A stretch of DNA of 64,000 nucleotides, from the NCBI GenBank assembly GCA_026874595.1, contig CM049314.1, forward strand, positions 25,431,729 to 25,495,728, read 5' to 3'. The position numbers and the translations under genes are program-made. Below the pieces are notes generated by a model that saw nothing but the letters and a program-made list of their open reading frames with translations, was not told the DNA's origin and made no database searches. Shown here piece by piece: positions 46,212-59,661 of the stretch. Origin of the DNA: Sipunculus nudus. Its lineage: Eukaryota > Annelida > Sipuncula > Golfingiida > Sipunculidae. Every line of letters starts with the position of its first letter. Within the stretch, counting starts at the first letter, position 1.

Positions 46212-49200
46212 TTAGCTCAGCTGACTATAAGTCATCTGAGCTATAGTCGTGGTCCATTGTCCGTCGTCCGTCCGTCTGTCCGTCTGTCCGTCCGTCCGTC
46301 CGTCCGTCCGTCCGTCCGTCCGTAGATGTGGCACGTTTTGAAACCGTAAGACCTAGGAATCCAAAATTCAGCATAATGTTAGATGTCCCCAAGATCTCCT
46401 ACCAAGCCGAAAACTGGGTCTTTGCGACTTCGTTCCTTTGAGAAATTAAGGAAAAACCTCAATTTTTTATTAAAATCCTATTTTCACACTTCAGGACTGC
46501 CTAATATCAAAACCACTCATCTGTTTTTCCTCATATTTACCATAAATAATCCTCTATATGGTTCCTATGTACATGCCAGAAATTGGGTCTGTATTATATA
46601 ATTTAAAAAAGTTATGGGCCCAAACATAATGCATTTTGTAAATAATCAGGAAAAAAATTTGATCACTTAACACAAAACTTGTTAAAGCTAAGCACTTTTT
46701 TTCCAGTAATATAACTTTTATTAATCAAAATTAAATTGTATACCCAACATTTGATCAAAATCTTTTAAATTTTTTTAAATATTAGCAAAAATAAAAAATT
46801 GGTACCTTAAACTTTGCCCAACTTTGACCATGGCACGTTTTTTTCCTGTAACTGCTGTGGATTTAATTTTCAAAGCATGTTTTTGTTAGCATTTCAACTG
46901 TTAACATTTAAAATTTGAAACCAGTTGATCAAAAACTGTAGATTTTATTCAAGTTTTCAAGCACCATGTCACATATTGTTTACATCAACCTAGTGTTATG
47001 CAGTTTGCTAGAGCTCAGCTCCCCAGCTTCAGCTCTAAGTTCCTTAAATTAGGCATACTGTAAGATGTCTCCAAAATCCCCTACCATGCCAAGAATTTGG
47101 TCACCAGAACTTAATTCCTTTGAGATATTAATGAAAAACTTCATTTTTTCATTAAGACCCTTTGTTACACTTCAGGACTGCCTAGTATCAAAACCACTGA
47201 TTTGACTTTGATCATATATAATATACATATTTTTCTATACATTCGCTATGCACATGCCAGAAATGATGTCAGTATTGCGTAATTGTTTTAAGTTATGTGC
47301 CCAAACAAAATTGACTTTGTAAAAAATCAGGAAAAATATTTACTCAGGTTTCATGAAAATTATTGAAGCTAGAAAATTTTTTTTAAGTATATAACTTTGT
47401 TTAATTAAGATTCAATTGTATACCCAAAATTAGATCTGTATTTTGTAAATTTTATAAGTTATTAGCATAAACATAAAATCAGTACCTGAAATTTTACCCA
47501 ACTTTGACCATGGCACATTTTTTCCCTGTGAGTATTGTTGATTTAATTTTCTCAGAATGTAAACATAAGTATTTAATGTGTTTAAATCTGAAATTTGAAA
47601 CTAAAAGGTTGAAAATTAGGCTAGTTATTGAATTTTATCTTGAGGGTCTATTGTAGTCACTTGCTTTGTTCCAGATGCAGGTAGGCCACTCCAGGTCACT
47701 GGAAGTCAGCTATGCCAGGGTTCCTGATTTGTTTCAGTCACTGGGGGAGATCCCCTGCTGTGACAGGTGTACAATTGTTCTCATATCACACCCCCTCCCC
47801 CCCCCCCCCCCCCCCATGAATATATAAATATACATTTGTATGCATGATGTGGTGTTACATGACAAGATTGAGATTTATGATGATGCAATTTAGAATTATG
47901 AATCAACGTTTATATTCAGAAATATATGTTATATTGGAAATGTATACAAATTAAACTTAAAATAAAAAAATTAGGATCTAATACAAACATGTGTTCATTA
48001 TTTTCAAGCCTCAGCAGAATTGGAGATCAGGCTTTGTTTGCCCTGAATGTTTATGCAAAAGTGTTGTTAATCCCATCTCTTCCCCCCCCCCCCCCCCCCC
48101 AACCCCCGGCTGTCATTGATCCCTAGCACCTCACCGTCACCTGTGCACTGGGACATTAGTTAATATTGCAAATGTGTACAATTTTTTCAATTTGAAAGAT
48201 AATTGGATTAGAAAAAATTAAGATCTAATATTGAAACATATTCTTGCCCCAGGAGAATGGAACATAAAGTGATCAGCTCTTGTCTGTCCATCATCTCTCA
48301 ATTATCATTAAATATATATACTAATTATGAAATTTTTCCTTTAAGCACTGTTGAAATAACTTTCATATGCTGTATGTGTATGGATTTAAGCCATTAAAGT
48401 CTGAAATTTGAAAGCAACTTATGTATTCAGATGTGTAATATTGCAGATGAAAAACTTTAAAATATTAAAATATATTATCAGCGTTGTTTGTCTAACAGTC
48501 TGTCTGTCCTTTTTTAAATATTTTGTAATTGTGAATGGACTATTTAATCCTGTAAGTATTGTTGAATTAATTGGAAATCCTATATGTATATACACTATGT
48601 TAATACAGAGATGTTGTAACTCCCATCATTCCAGCCCTCCACCCCCCCCCCCCAACCACCACCACCAGGTTCTTGCATCTGGGGACTGGAGACATCAGTT
48701 ATATTTCAACTGTATACATTTTATAAAATAAAAATACATATATTTAATAATATATATTATTTGAAATAGATCCAATTGAGCAAATGTGTAAACTACTGAA
48801 CTGTCAACAAACTATCAAAAAGCCAGCCAGTGATCATGGTAATAATATACATCTTATGTTCACAAACTGCTCACATGCTTCAATTTTGACATTAGAGAAT
48901 GCATGGTTTGGTCACAAAATATTATTTGCAACAATTTCTCACTCATCAATACAAACCAATCATGTCAACCAGCCATGGCATATATTACCTTTTCATCTTA
49001 GACTTGATCTCCATTATTATTTTAGATTTTTACCTTCAAGGCCAACTTCAGCTGAGCACAGTGACCCATATTTATAGCACCATGTCTTGAATGTTTACAT
49101 CAAGTCATTGGTTAACAGTGTTCCAGGCTGTTACATAACACCTTCACTCCTTGCTTACTGCTTCTGTGAGTGTCTGGGTCAGGCTGGGTCAGGCAGTAAT

Positions 49201-50986
49201 TACCAGAGAGCCTTTCTCCTCTCTCTTTCCCTTTCTCTCTTTCTAGCTCTCTTTCTCTCTCTCTCTTTCTCTCTCTCTCACCCCTATGCCTCCCTTCCTC
49301 CCTCCACCCCATTATGTTGACAGGTACTATAAACCTAATTTATTAGATATATATGTTGATGCAATTAAGAAATGTGAATCAACTGAAATATTCACATATA
49401 TATGTTATACTCTAAATGGATAGTTACATTTTCTAACCTGGAAAAAAATGATGATATAAAAAAGGGAATTTATGTAAAAATTGTTCATAATTTCCTGGCT
49501 CAGAAGAATGGGAATTAAAATTATTTGCTTTGTTTCTCTAGCTTTCTTGCCTGTTTTAAATATTTAATAACTATGAATAAACTTTTTTTTCCTGTAAGCT
49601 CTGATTAATTAAATTTCATATCCTGTACGTATATGCAAGGGTATTGTAACTCCCACCATCCCCTTCCCCCACCCCACTAAGTCCTTGCTCCTTGGCACTG
49701 TCAACAATAGTGTTATTGCTATAGCATAAAATTTAATAATTTGAAGAAAATATATACAGAGATTCTGTGAGTGTCTGGGTCAGGCTGGGTCAGGCAGTAA
49801 TTACCAGAGAGCCTTTCTCCTCTCTCTTTCCCTTTCTCTCTTTCTAGCTCTCTTTCTCTCTCTCTCTTTCTCTCTCTCTCACCCCTAAGTCCATGCTCCT
49901 TCGCACTGTCAACAATAGTGCTATTGCTATAGCATAAAATTTAATAATTTGAAGAAAATATATACAGAGAGACAGAGGCGTTTTAACTCCCATCGTAACC
50001 CCCCCCCATCAAGTCCTTCCGCCTGTGGAGTGGGGATTTTATAGCAACTGTATACATATCATAAAATAGAAAAAACAGTTTAATTAAAGTTTAAATTTAA
50101 AAAATTGGATCTCATTAGACAAATGCGTAAAATGTTGAACTGTCAACAGCCTGTCAAAAAGGTATCCTATGAAAGCGCAAGGTCAGATCTTAAAATATTA
50201 TTTGCAACAATTTCTTCAATCATATCAACCAACCGTGGCCTTGATTACCTCTTTCTCTCAGACTTTATCTACATTTCATAATATTTTAGATTTTAACCTT
50301 CCAGGTGTTTAAGTACTGTTGAATGCTCCCTCCCTCTCTCTCTATCTCCTTTTCTCTCTAAATCCAACCCTCCTTGCTGCCCACACTGTTTCCTTCTCCG
50401 AACCCCATCCCAATGTCAGCCTCAGTAAACGAGAACAAGTTGAATCAGATATATTCATATTTTTATATATTGTATAACTGTTTGTTGCCTATATACGTGC
50501 CAGAAATTATGTCAATATTGTGTAATATGTAGATGTGGTGGGCATCAATATAATGTACCTAAGAGATATCATGTCATACAGTCACAATTCATAAATCCAC
50601 TCTTCAGCATAGTTAATAATAACATTATATATGTCAAATTGAAATCTTGCAGACTTCTATACACTATAGATCCTTCAACAAATAGCCTTATCATCATTCT
50701 ACCACTGCTTAGTGTACTGTCATTGCATTCATATTTGCTCAAATATATTGCTATTTTCAACAGCTCCCAAATAAATAAAAAATAAACCACTATATTTACT
50801 CCATATTAATCCATCAGTCAGGTAATTTCATACATGATTTACTAGCATATTACATTATATTCCTTTATAATAGCCTAATAGGTCCATGATATTCATAAGG
50901 TTTGTCGACTAAATATAGTATCACAATGGTGATACATTTATAGTTCAATCATGATCAGCTGAGCGTCGTGACCCATAGGTCCCTTG
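46212..50986 (+). mobile_element. A-family element nested in outer A
   Basis: It has the 5' hairpin, then a TCCG array at 46258-46322. Two ~680-bp internal units start near 46378 and 47059. C-tracts lie at 47797-47815, 48082-48100 and 48642-48653, and a partial A 3' end at about 49050. The final 3' end is GACCCATAGGTCCCTTG. After it the host element resumes with AGTTCAATTTTAATGATAAA, as in the uninterrupted copy at 61440. Confidence 0.65.
49162..49990. repeat. Duplicated CT-rich block with ~600-bp offset
   Basis: A ~125-bp block (GAGTGTCTGGGTCAGGCTGG through a TC-rich microsatellite) occurs at 49165 and again at about 49767. A ~85-bp block starting AAGTCC-TGCTCCTT occurs at 49678 and 49886. 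Together they indicate a local duplication within the A element. Confidence 0.75.
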
Positions 50987-51749
50987 TTTAGTTCAATTTT
51001 AATGATAAAGAAGTAAATCATATTATTCATTACTAATCATTAGGGATCATATGAAGGAAATTAATAATAGACAAAGATGCAGTTGATAATATTAATCTAG
51101 ATTCCTACTGTGTCTAGTGTGTACATTGATGTGAAATTAGTCCAAAATGAATTTTTTACAGTTATTTTTTAATATAAATAAAAGCCATAAAACTAGGTAC
51201 TTATGATCATTATTTAAATGTGTGAATTTTGTATATTCTGGATTCTCAACATCATTGGTTGGTGAAACTGAATAAATACCAGACATGGTGCGAATACTTT
51301 GTAATTGTATTTAAATACAAATATGATTATGTACTCCATTATAAAATTTCTTGCATAAAGAATAGGAATTCAGGTAAAAATGAAAGTATATGAATACTCG
51401 TGCAAATACTTTCAAAATGTATTCATGAATGCATTCATGAATATATTCTTTAATATTATTTTAATAATCATATCAGTTATATTTCATTTAAAAAAATCAT
51501 ATGATTCTCTTATTATTTTTTATAAAAATTATATTTGGGACAATATTTGTAATTTTTTTTATTAAATAGTTAAACTCTTATATTATATGTTCTGCTTATA
51601 AGTTATATGGCCAAGTCAAAATCTGTGTGACAATAGTACTCCATTTGTTAATAAAATAAATGAAATCAATCCTCTTCCCTGTCTTCAAAGGTACTATCAA
51701 AATCATACATAAGCTAAACAACAACAACTCATAATACAGCTTACATTTA

Positions 51750-53060
51750 TTACCACACAAAACCAGTATGTGCCTCATTTCTAAATAATATTTTTTATCA
51801 TATATAACAGCTGAGCGTCGTGACCCATAGGTCCCTTGTTATTAAAATGACATGTTAAATTTCGAACTGCCGATGGTCTGTTATGCCACATTTGACGTTA
51901 GCAGGACTGCCGTGAATGTAACACTGACGTAACCTCACCCTGTTATCTGGTTTTGAACAAGCCTACCGGTCCGATCGATGTGATTGCCATGCTATTGACA
52001 TTTAAAATGAATTATATCTACATCATATAGAATGTAATTTGACTGAAAACTAAAAATTTTGTTTCAGCAACAATAAAAAAACTTAAAATATCTCGAATGT
52101 GAGTTGCTTAATTGTCCGGGATGCGAGAGACACGTCGTGAATCACTGACAGACGTCCATGAAGTTTGGCAGAGGTTGGAAATTGGATAATCTGGGTTAAC
52201 TCCGTAAATGATCTCAAGACCACTAGCTTTACATGCACCGTAAAGGGGGATTTCCGTGTGTAAGCCAGGTTAAAATTGGTCTCTTTCAAGCAAGCTCGGC
52301 GTTCCGGTGTATGTATTGCCAATGTTAATCAGTTTGAAAATTAATGCTTATTTCCATTAAAGCATTTAAAATAAATATCTTGAATGTCACATCAGAAAGA
52401 CTCAGTTTCGAGTACCCGGGCTCCGTATCGCCCAACAAACAAGTCACACGAGATCAAACGGTACATCAAAGCGCTGGCAGACGTTCATGAAGTTTAACGG
52501 AGGTTGGATATTTGATATTGGATAATCAGGATCGATTAACTCTTCAAGTGATCTAAAAACCTCTAGCTTTTTGTGCACTATTAGTGTGGATTTCCATGTG
52601 TAAGCCACCTGAAAAACGTTCTCTCCAGGCAATGCCCCGGATGTCAAGCAAGCATGTACGGGTGTCGAGCTTCATGACAGGATTAAATCATTCAGATATT
52701 CTTTTCAGATTCCTTTTCCAAACTGATTTAATATAAAATAAACAACACAAGTATAGAAAATAATGTTTTTATTCATGAAACTTCATGGTTCACATGGATG
52801 AATGCAAAATCGGCGAGTGAATACTTGAGGCTCCTATTAACGCCCACTGCCGACGAGGCATCTTAACTTGTCAAGACCATATTTTTAAAATTGCTGAAAT
52901 CGACTGTTAAATTTCGGACTTCCACAAATTTAATTATTTTTTTTCATGTACGAAATTTCCCAGATTTTACAGTACCACACAAAACCAGCATGTGCCTCTT
53001 TCCCAAATCATATTTTTTATCATATATAACAGCTGAGCGCCGTGACCCATGGGTCCCTTG
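51750..53060 (+). mobile_element. Two A-type 3' ends bracketing a 1.13-kb foreign segment
   Basis: The ~90-bp A terminus starting ACCACACAAAACCAG is present at 51750-51838 and again at 52973-53060. Between them 51841-52972 does not match any A, B, C, D or E sequence. Inside, two diverged ~190-bp repeats (about 52085-52290 and 52450-52630) share words such as ATGAAGTTT and TGTGTAAGCCA. TGTTAAATTTCG occurs near both edges (about 51854 and 52909). Confidence 0.65.
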
Positions 53061-53215
53061 TTTTTTATGTGTGGGGAGATAATGAAAAGTTACAGATGGA
53101 GTTTGCATTTCGTTCAGGTTGACCTATTTTTGACAGTTTGACAGCTCCTGAACATAAAAAAACTTAATGAAAAAAAAAAAAAATTTTCATAACAAATGTA
53201 CATGTACAGCCCTTT
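53061..53215. repeat. D-type 180-bp unit, fragment
   Basis: Diverged copy of the D unit (GATAATGAAAAGTTACAGAT, ATTTTCATAACAAATGTACA), continuing the array broken at 40366. Confidence 0.65.
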
Positions 53216-54306
53216 TTAGCCTTCAGCCCATAGGCTGATGGGCTCTTGATGTCACCCAAGCTGTCCGTCCGTCCGTCTGGTGTCCGTCCTTCTGGCGTCC
53301 GTTAACTTTAACCTTGTGATCAGGATATCTCTAAAAGGATTCCCCATTGGAATTTTATTTCATCAGTGAAGATGTATATGTATAAAATCTCGGTAAAGTT
53401 CAAAGATGGGTGATCTTGACCAATTTTTAGCTCAGCTGACTATAAGTCATCTGAGCTATAGTCGTGGTCCATTGTCCATCGTCCGTCCGTCCGTCCGTAG
53501 ATGTGGCACGTTTTGAAACCATAAGACCTAGGAATCCAAAATTCAGCATACTGTTAGATGTCCCCAAGATCTCCTACCAAGCCGAAAACTGGGTCTTTGC
53601 AACTTCATTCCTTTGAGAAATTAAGGAAAAACCTCAATTTTTTATTAAAAACCTATTTTCACACTTCAGGACTGCCTAATATCAAAACCACTCATCTGTT
53701 TTTCCTCATATTTCCTATAAATATTCCTCTATATAATACCTTTGTACATGCCAGAAATTAGGTCTGTATTATATAATTTAAAAAAGTTATAGGCCCAAAC
53801 ATAATGCATTTTTTAAATAATCAGGAAAGTAATTTTATCACTTAACACAAAACTTGTTAAAGCTAAGCACTTTTTTTCCAGTAATATTACTTTTATTAAT
53901 CAAAATTAAATTGTATACCCAAAATTAGATCAAAATCTTTTAAATTTTTTAAAATATTAGCAAAAATAAAAATTTGGTACCTTAAATTTTGCCCAACTTT
54001 GACCATGGCACGTTTTTTGCTGTAACTGCTGTGGATTTAATTTTCACAGCATGTTTTTGTTAGCATTTCAACTGTTAACACCAAAAATTTGAAACCAGTT
54101 GATCAAAAACTGTAGATTTTATTCAAGTTTTCAAGCACCATGTCACATATTGCTAGTGTTATGCAGTTTGCTAGAGCTCAGCTCCCGAGCTTCAGCTCTA
54201 AGTTCCTTAAATTTGGCATACAGTTAGATTTCTCCAAAATCCCCTACCATGCCGAGAATTTGGTCACTAGGACTTAATTCCTTCGAGATATCAATGAAAA
54301 ACTTCA

Positions 54307-56569
54307 TTATGCCCCCGCCACAAAGTGGCCGGGGCATATAGTTTTACCCATGTCCGTCATTCCGTCATTCTGTCATTCCGTCATTCCGTCATTCCGAAAT
54401 CAAACAGTTGTACGGACTTTTTTTCACAGTGCCTGCAGATATTGGCCTGATTTGTGTGTGGGCAGATAATGACCAGTTACAGATCGAGTTCGCGTTTCGT
54501 CCCGGTTGACCTACTTTTGACCGTTTTACGGCTCCAAAACTTAGAAAATATCATGAAAAATAGAAATTTTCATGACAAATACACATGTACGGACTTTTTT
54601 TCACAGTGCCTGCAGATATTGGCCTGATTTTTGGTGTGTGGGCAGATAATGACCAGTTACAGATCGAGTTCGCGTTTCTTCCCCGTTGACCTACTTTTGA
54701 CCGTTTTACGGCTCCTAAACAGAGAAAAATTCATGAAAAATAGAAATTTTCATGACAAATACACATGTACGGACTTTTTTTCGCAATGCCTGTAGATAGT
54801 GGCCTGATTTTTGGTGTGTGGGCAGATAATGACCAGTTACAGATCGAGTTCGCGTTTCGTCCCGGTTGACCTACTTTTGACCGTTTTAAGGCTCCTAAAC
54901 TTAGAAAATTTAATGAAAAATAGAAATTTTCATGACAAATACACATGTACGGACTTTTTTTCGCAATGCCTGCAGATCTTGGCCTGATTTTTGGTGTGTC
55001 GGCAGATAATGACCAGTTACAGATTGAGTTCGCGTTTCGTCCCGGTTGACCTACTTTTGACCGTTTTACGGCTCCTAAATAGAGAAAAATTCATGAAAAA
55101 TAGAAATTTTCATGACAAATACACATGTACGGACTTTTTTTCGCAATGCCTGTAGATATTGGCCTGATTTTTTGTGTGTGGGCAGATAATGACCAGTTAC
55201 AGATCAAGTTCGTGTTTCATCCCCGTTGACCTACTTTTGACTGTTTTACGGCTCCTAAACTTAGAAAAATTCATGACAAATAGAAATTTTCATGAAAATT
55301 ATACACATGTACAGACTTTTTTTCGCAGTGCCTGCAGATATTGGCCTGATTTTTGAAGTGTGGGCAGATATAGACCAGTTACAGATCGAGTTCGCGTTTC
55401 GTCCCGGTTGACCTACTTTTGACCGTTTTACGGCTCCTAAACTTAGAAAATTTCAAGAAAAATAGAAATTTTCATGACAAATACAAATGTACAGCTGTTT
55501 TTAGCCCTCAGCTCATAGGCTGATGGGCTATTGTCGTCACCCAAGCTGTCCGTCTGTCCGTCCGTCCATCTGTCTGTCCGGTGTCTGTCCGTCCGTCCGT
55601 TCTGCGCCTGTTAACTTTTACCTTGTGAGCGGGATATCTCTAAAAGGATTCATCGTTGGAATTTTATTTCATCAGTCAAGATGTATATCGATAAAATCTC
55701 GGTCAAGTTCGAAGATGGGTGACCTTGACCCATTTTTCTACATTTTAGAGCTGATTATAGAAAAACACTCAGAAGTTTATATCTCAGGAACCATTGTGTG
55801 GATTTTCACAAAACTTACTATGATCATTGGGACTGATGGTCTGTATGTGCGGCACAATTTCGGTGGCACCACCTGCAATTTCTGATTTTTTAATGAAATT
55901 TTATTGGATTTTTTCAATTTTGGCCTTTTGTGCAGGATATCTCCAAAGGTATTCAACACAGGAACTTCATTTCTTCAGTGCTATTGCATTATATTTACAA
56001 AATCTTGGTCAAGTTCAAAGATGGGTGATCTTGACCTACTTTTCAAGGTTACAGAGCTTAGTATAGAAAAAAACTTAGGAGCTTATTTCTCAGGAAGCAT
56101 TTGGTGGATTGTTATGAAACATGGTATATACCTCTCCAGTTGAAATTTATAAATGATAATCAACTTTTGCTAATATTCTAGTTTTGCAATGCAATGCTTA
56201 CAGATACTGGCCTAATGTTTGGTCTGTGGGCCCATAATGACCACTAACAGATCGAGTTCGCGTTTCGTCCCAGTTAACCTATTTTTCACCATATGACAGA
56301 TCCTGAACATAGAAAATTTCATGAAAGACAGAAATTTTCATGATAAATGCACATATATGGACTTTTTTTCACAATGCCTGCATATAATGGCCTGATTTTT
56401 GGTGTGTTGCTTGATAATTACCCTTTACAGATCGAGTTTGCATTTTGCCCTTGTTGACCTACTTTTGACCATACAACACCTCCTGAACTTTAAAAAAATT
56501 TTACAAAATTTAACAAATGTTTCTAATTTGCCCCAGGCGGGGGCATTCGTGTCGTTCCGACACATCTAG
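54307..56569 (+). mobile_element. D-family Helitron-like element with 180-bp tandem units
   Basis: It begins TTATGCCCCCGCCACAAAGT; arms ATGCCCC and GGGGCAT form a GC-rich hairpin. TCCGTCATTC repeats follow, then six ~180-bp units (starts near 54411, 54589, 54769, 54949, 55129 and 55310), then C' and two decayed units. The 3' end is hairpin GTGTCGTTCCGACAC, two bases, CTAG. The flanks join as ACTTCA|TTTTTCCATTA, exactly the uninterrupted sequence at about 60570. Confidence 0.85.
55501..56181 (+). mobile_element. C-family element (C') nested in D
   Basis: It begins TTAGCCCTCAGCTCATAGGC and ends TAATATTCTAG. It holds about two ~320-bp units, the first with GGTGGCACCACC. It lies between the sixth 180-bp unit of D and its continuation at TTTTGCAATGC. 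It is the intact reference for the split C element. Confidence 0.75.
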
Positions 56570-59500
56570 TTTTTCCATTAAAAACCCATTGTTACACTTT
56601 AAGACTGCCTAATATCAAAACCACTGATCTGACTTTGATCATATATAATATACATATTTTTCTATACATTCGCTATGCACATGCCAGAAATGATGTCAGT
56701 ATTGTGTATTTTTTTTTAGTTATGGGCCCAAACATAATGCACTTTTTTAAAAATCAAGAAATATATTTACTCACCTAAGATGAGAATTGCTGAAGCTGGA
56801 GACTTTTTGTCAGGAATATAACTTTATTTAATCAAGATTCGATTGTTTACCCAAAATTAGATCTGAATTTTGCAAATTTTTCAAGTTATTAGCTTAAATA
56901 AAAAATCAATACCCTAAATTTTGTCCAACTTTGGCAATGGCATGTTTTTTTCTGTAAGCACTGTTGATTTAATTTCACAGCATATATACATAAGGATTTA
57001 ATCTTTTAAAATCTGAAATTTCAAAGGAATTGATTGAAAAGAGTAGCTTTTATTCAAGTTTTCATACACCATGTCAAGTGTTGTTTACATCTAGCCCACC
57101 TAGTAGTAAAGCCTTCACTTGCATTATGTAACCCACCCCAGGCAGCTTGTCTTGGCTCAGCTGGGCCACTACTAGCAGGCTTCCCCTCTGCCCTGCACAC
57201 CCCCCCCCCTAGATGATGCATTAACTAGATGAATGTTATAATTTTCTATATTTCATTTCATCTTGGCTATGCTACATTTTAGATTTTGTATTTACCACCA
57301 GGGTTACAATGATTAAAGTGCACATTTAATTGTGTCCACAAAGTGGTGTATTGCTATGAAAGTGTGGATGTTCATCAGATAAGTAATTCCTTCCTTGAGA
57401 AGAGTAAAAACTTCACCAGGTGTGAAATTGACTATTAATTCCAGGAATAAATTAAAGCTTAGATTGTAATTAGCATAATGATATTGTTTGTCCCTCATTC
57501 AACCAACAGTGTGTATACTTTATTTGAAAAGATGTTTTTATTTTACCAAATTTACAGAGTCATATTTTATTTTGGTAAATAAGATTAAGCATGTACTGAA
57601 AACTCCAATGTGCAAAACTTTTAATAGTGATTCAAGGAATAATCTTGCAGATGCCATGTTGTGGCATTATTTTCTTTTAAATTCAGTTTAAAAATTTGTG
57701 ATTTAAAAATAATAAAAATGTATGTGTATGCATAATATGACCCAATACGAGCTACACTCTTGATGTATAATGATTGCAACTAAGAATTCTAATATTTTAA
57801 CTTATATTTTCAATGTTTTTTTTAATACAAATGTATAAAACTTGTAAATAAAAAAAATTAATCAGATAAAAACTATTTTAATGGAAAAAGTGGATATGCT
57901 TAAATAATATATAAACTTAAATGTATTATTCCCTTGAATGTGAAATAAAGGTATTAGTCCAGACCTAGGAATCCAAAATTCGGCATAATGTTAGATGTCC
58001 CCAAGATCTCCTACCAAGCCGAAAACTGGGTCTTTGCAACTTCGTTCCTTTGAGAAATTAAGGAAAAACCTCAATTTTTTATTTGAAACCTATTTTCACA
58101 CTTCAGGACTGCCTAATATCAAAACCACTTATCTGTTTTTCCTCATATTTACCATAAATATTCCTCTATATAGTTCCTATGTACATGCCAGAAATTATGT
58201 CTGTATTATTTAATTTAAAAAAAGTTATGGGCCCAAACATAATGCATTTTGTAAAAAATCAGGAAAGATATCTGATCACTTAACACAAAAAACGTTAAAG
58301 CTATGGACCTTTTTTCCAGTAATACAACTTTAATTAATCAAAATTAAATTGTATACCCAAAATTAGATGAAAATCTTTTAAATTTTTAAAAATATTAATA
58401 AAAATAAAAAATTGGTACCTTAAATTTTGCCCAACTTTGACCATTGCACGTTTTTTTCCTGTAAGTACTGTGGATTTAATTTTCACAGCATGTTTTTGTT
58501 AGCATTTCATCTGTTAACACCAAAAATTTGAAACCAGTTGATCAAAAACTGTAGATTTTAATCAAGTTTTCAAGCACCATGTAACTTGTTAGTTTATAAT
58601 AACAGGAAATTAACTGGCAGTTACTGATATAAGAATCTTGTATCGATGGGTAGAATGTCACATATTCCAAATAACACCATGCAGTCACCTATGGCATTTT
58701 TCAGTTCAATTCTAATGATAAAGAAGTAAATCATATTATTCATTACTAATCATTAGGGATTATATGAAGGAAATTAATGATAGACAAAGATGCAGTTGAT
58801 AATAATAATCTAGATTCCTACTGTGTCTAGTGTGTACATTGATGTGAAATTAGTCCAAAATGAATTTTTTACAGTTATTATTTAATATAAATAAAAGCCA
58901 TAAAACCAGGTACTTATGATCATTATTTAAATGTGTGAATTTTGTATATTCTGGATTCTCAACATCAACTTTGTAATTGTATTTAATTACGAATATGATT
59001 ATGTACTCCATTATAAAATTTCTTGCATAAAGAATGGGAATTCAGGAAAAAATGAAAGTATATGAATACTCGTGCAAATACTTTCAAAATGTATTCATGA
59101 ATGCATTCATGAATATATTCTTTAATATTATTTTAATAATCATATCAGTTATATTTCATTATAAAAAATCATATGATTCTCTTATTATTTTTAATAAAAA
59201 TTATATTTGGGACAGTATTTGTAATTTTTTTAATAAATAGTTAAACTCTTATATTATATGTTCTGCTTATAAGTTATATGGCCAAGTCAAAATCTGTGTG
59301 ACAGTAGTACTCCATTTGTTAATAAAATAAATGAAATCAATCCTCTTCCGTCTCCAAAGGTACTATCAAAATCATACATAAGCTAAACAACAACAACTCA
59401 TAATACAGCTTATATTTATTACCACACAAAACCAGCATGTGCCTCATTTCTAAATAATATTTTTTTATCATATATAACAGCTGAGCGTCGTGACACATAG

Positions 59501-59661
59501 GTCCCTTGTTCTACATTTTAGAGCTGTTTATAGAAAAACACTCAGAAGCTTATATCTCAGGAACCATTGTGTGGATTTTCACAAAACTTACTATGATCAC
59601 TTGGACTGATAGTCTTTACCTGCTGCACAAGTTTTGTGATGCCACCTACAATTTTGGATTT

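Larger units (their letters stand above)
40367..53060 (+). mobile_element. Outer A-family element carrying nested insertions and a captured segment
   Basis: The 5' end is at TTAGCTCAGATGACTTATAG (40367). The body continues through 40915, resumes at 44974-46211 and again at 50987-51838. Joining these pieces restores A-family sequence (for example AAATTTTTTTAAATATTGGC across the first gap). A first 3' end lies at 51838 and a second at 53060, with 1.13 kb of unrelated DNA between. Across the outermost borders the D-type unit reads through (CCTGG to TTTTTTATGTGTGG). Confidence 0.65.
53427..59508 (+). mobile_element. A-family element (A1) in C, carrying D
   Basis: The 5' hairpin at 53427 is followed by a short TCCG array, and the 3' end is TAGGTCCCTTG at 59508. 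The flanks joined give GACCAATTTTTCTACATTTT, matching the C copy near 55728 base for base in T number. The D element lies at 54307-56569. A change of register at about 57960 (into GACCTAGGAATCC without a hairpin) suggests an internal rearrangement or a second, 5'-deleted A copy. Confidence 0.7.

Noticed and set aside
33398-49077. Related frames MCKLLKCQQ (33398) and MCKLLNCQQ (48784)
   Set aside because: Both lie at the same place in A-family copies. Their similarity reflects shared repeat DNA, and the 50101 copy does not keep the frame.
52083-52647. Two minus-strand frames as paralogous exons
   Set aside because: The peptides look related (AYTRKS/AYTWKS), but the frames shift relative to each other within the aligned DNA and only one has an acceptor-like site. 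They were kept only as a repeat in the captured segment.
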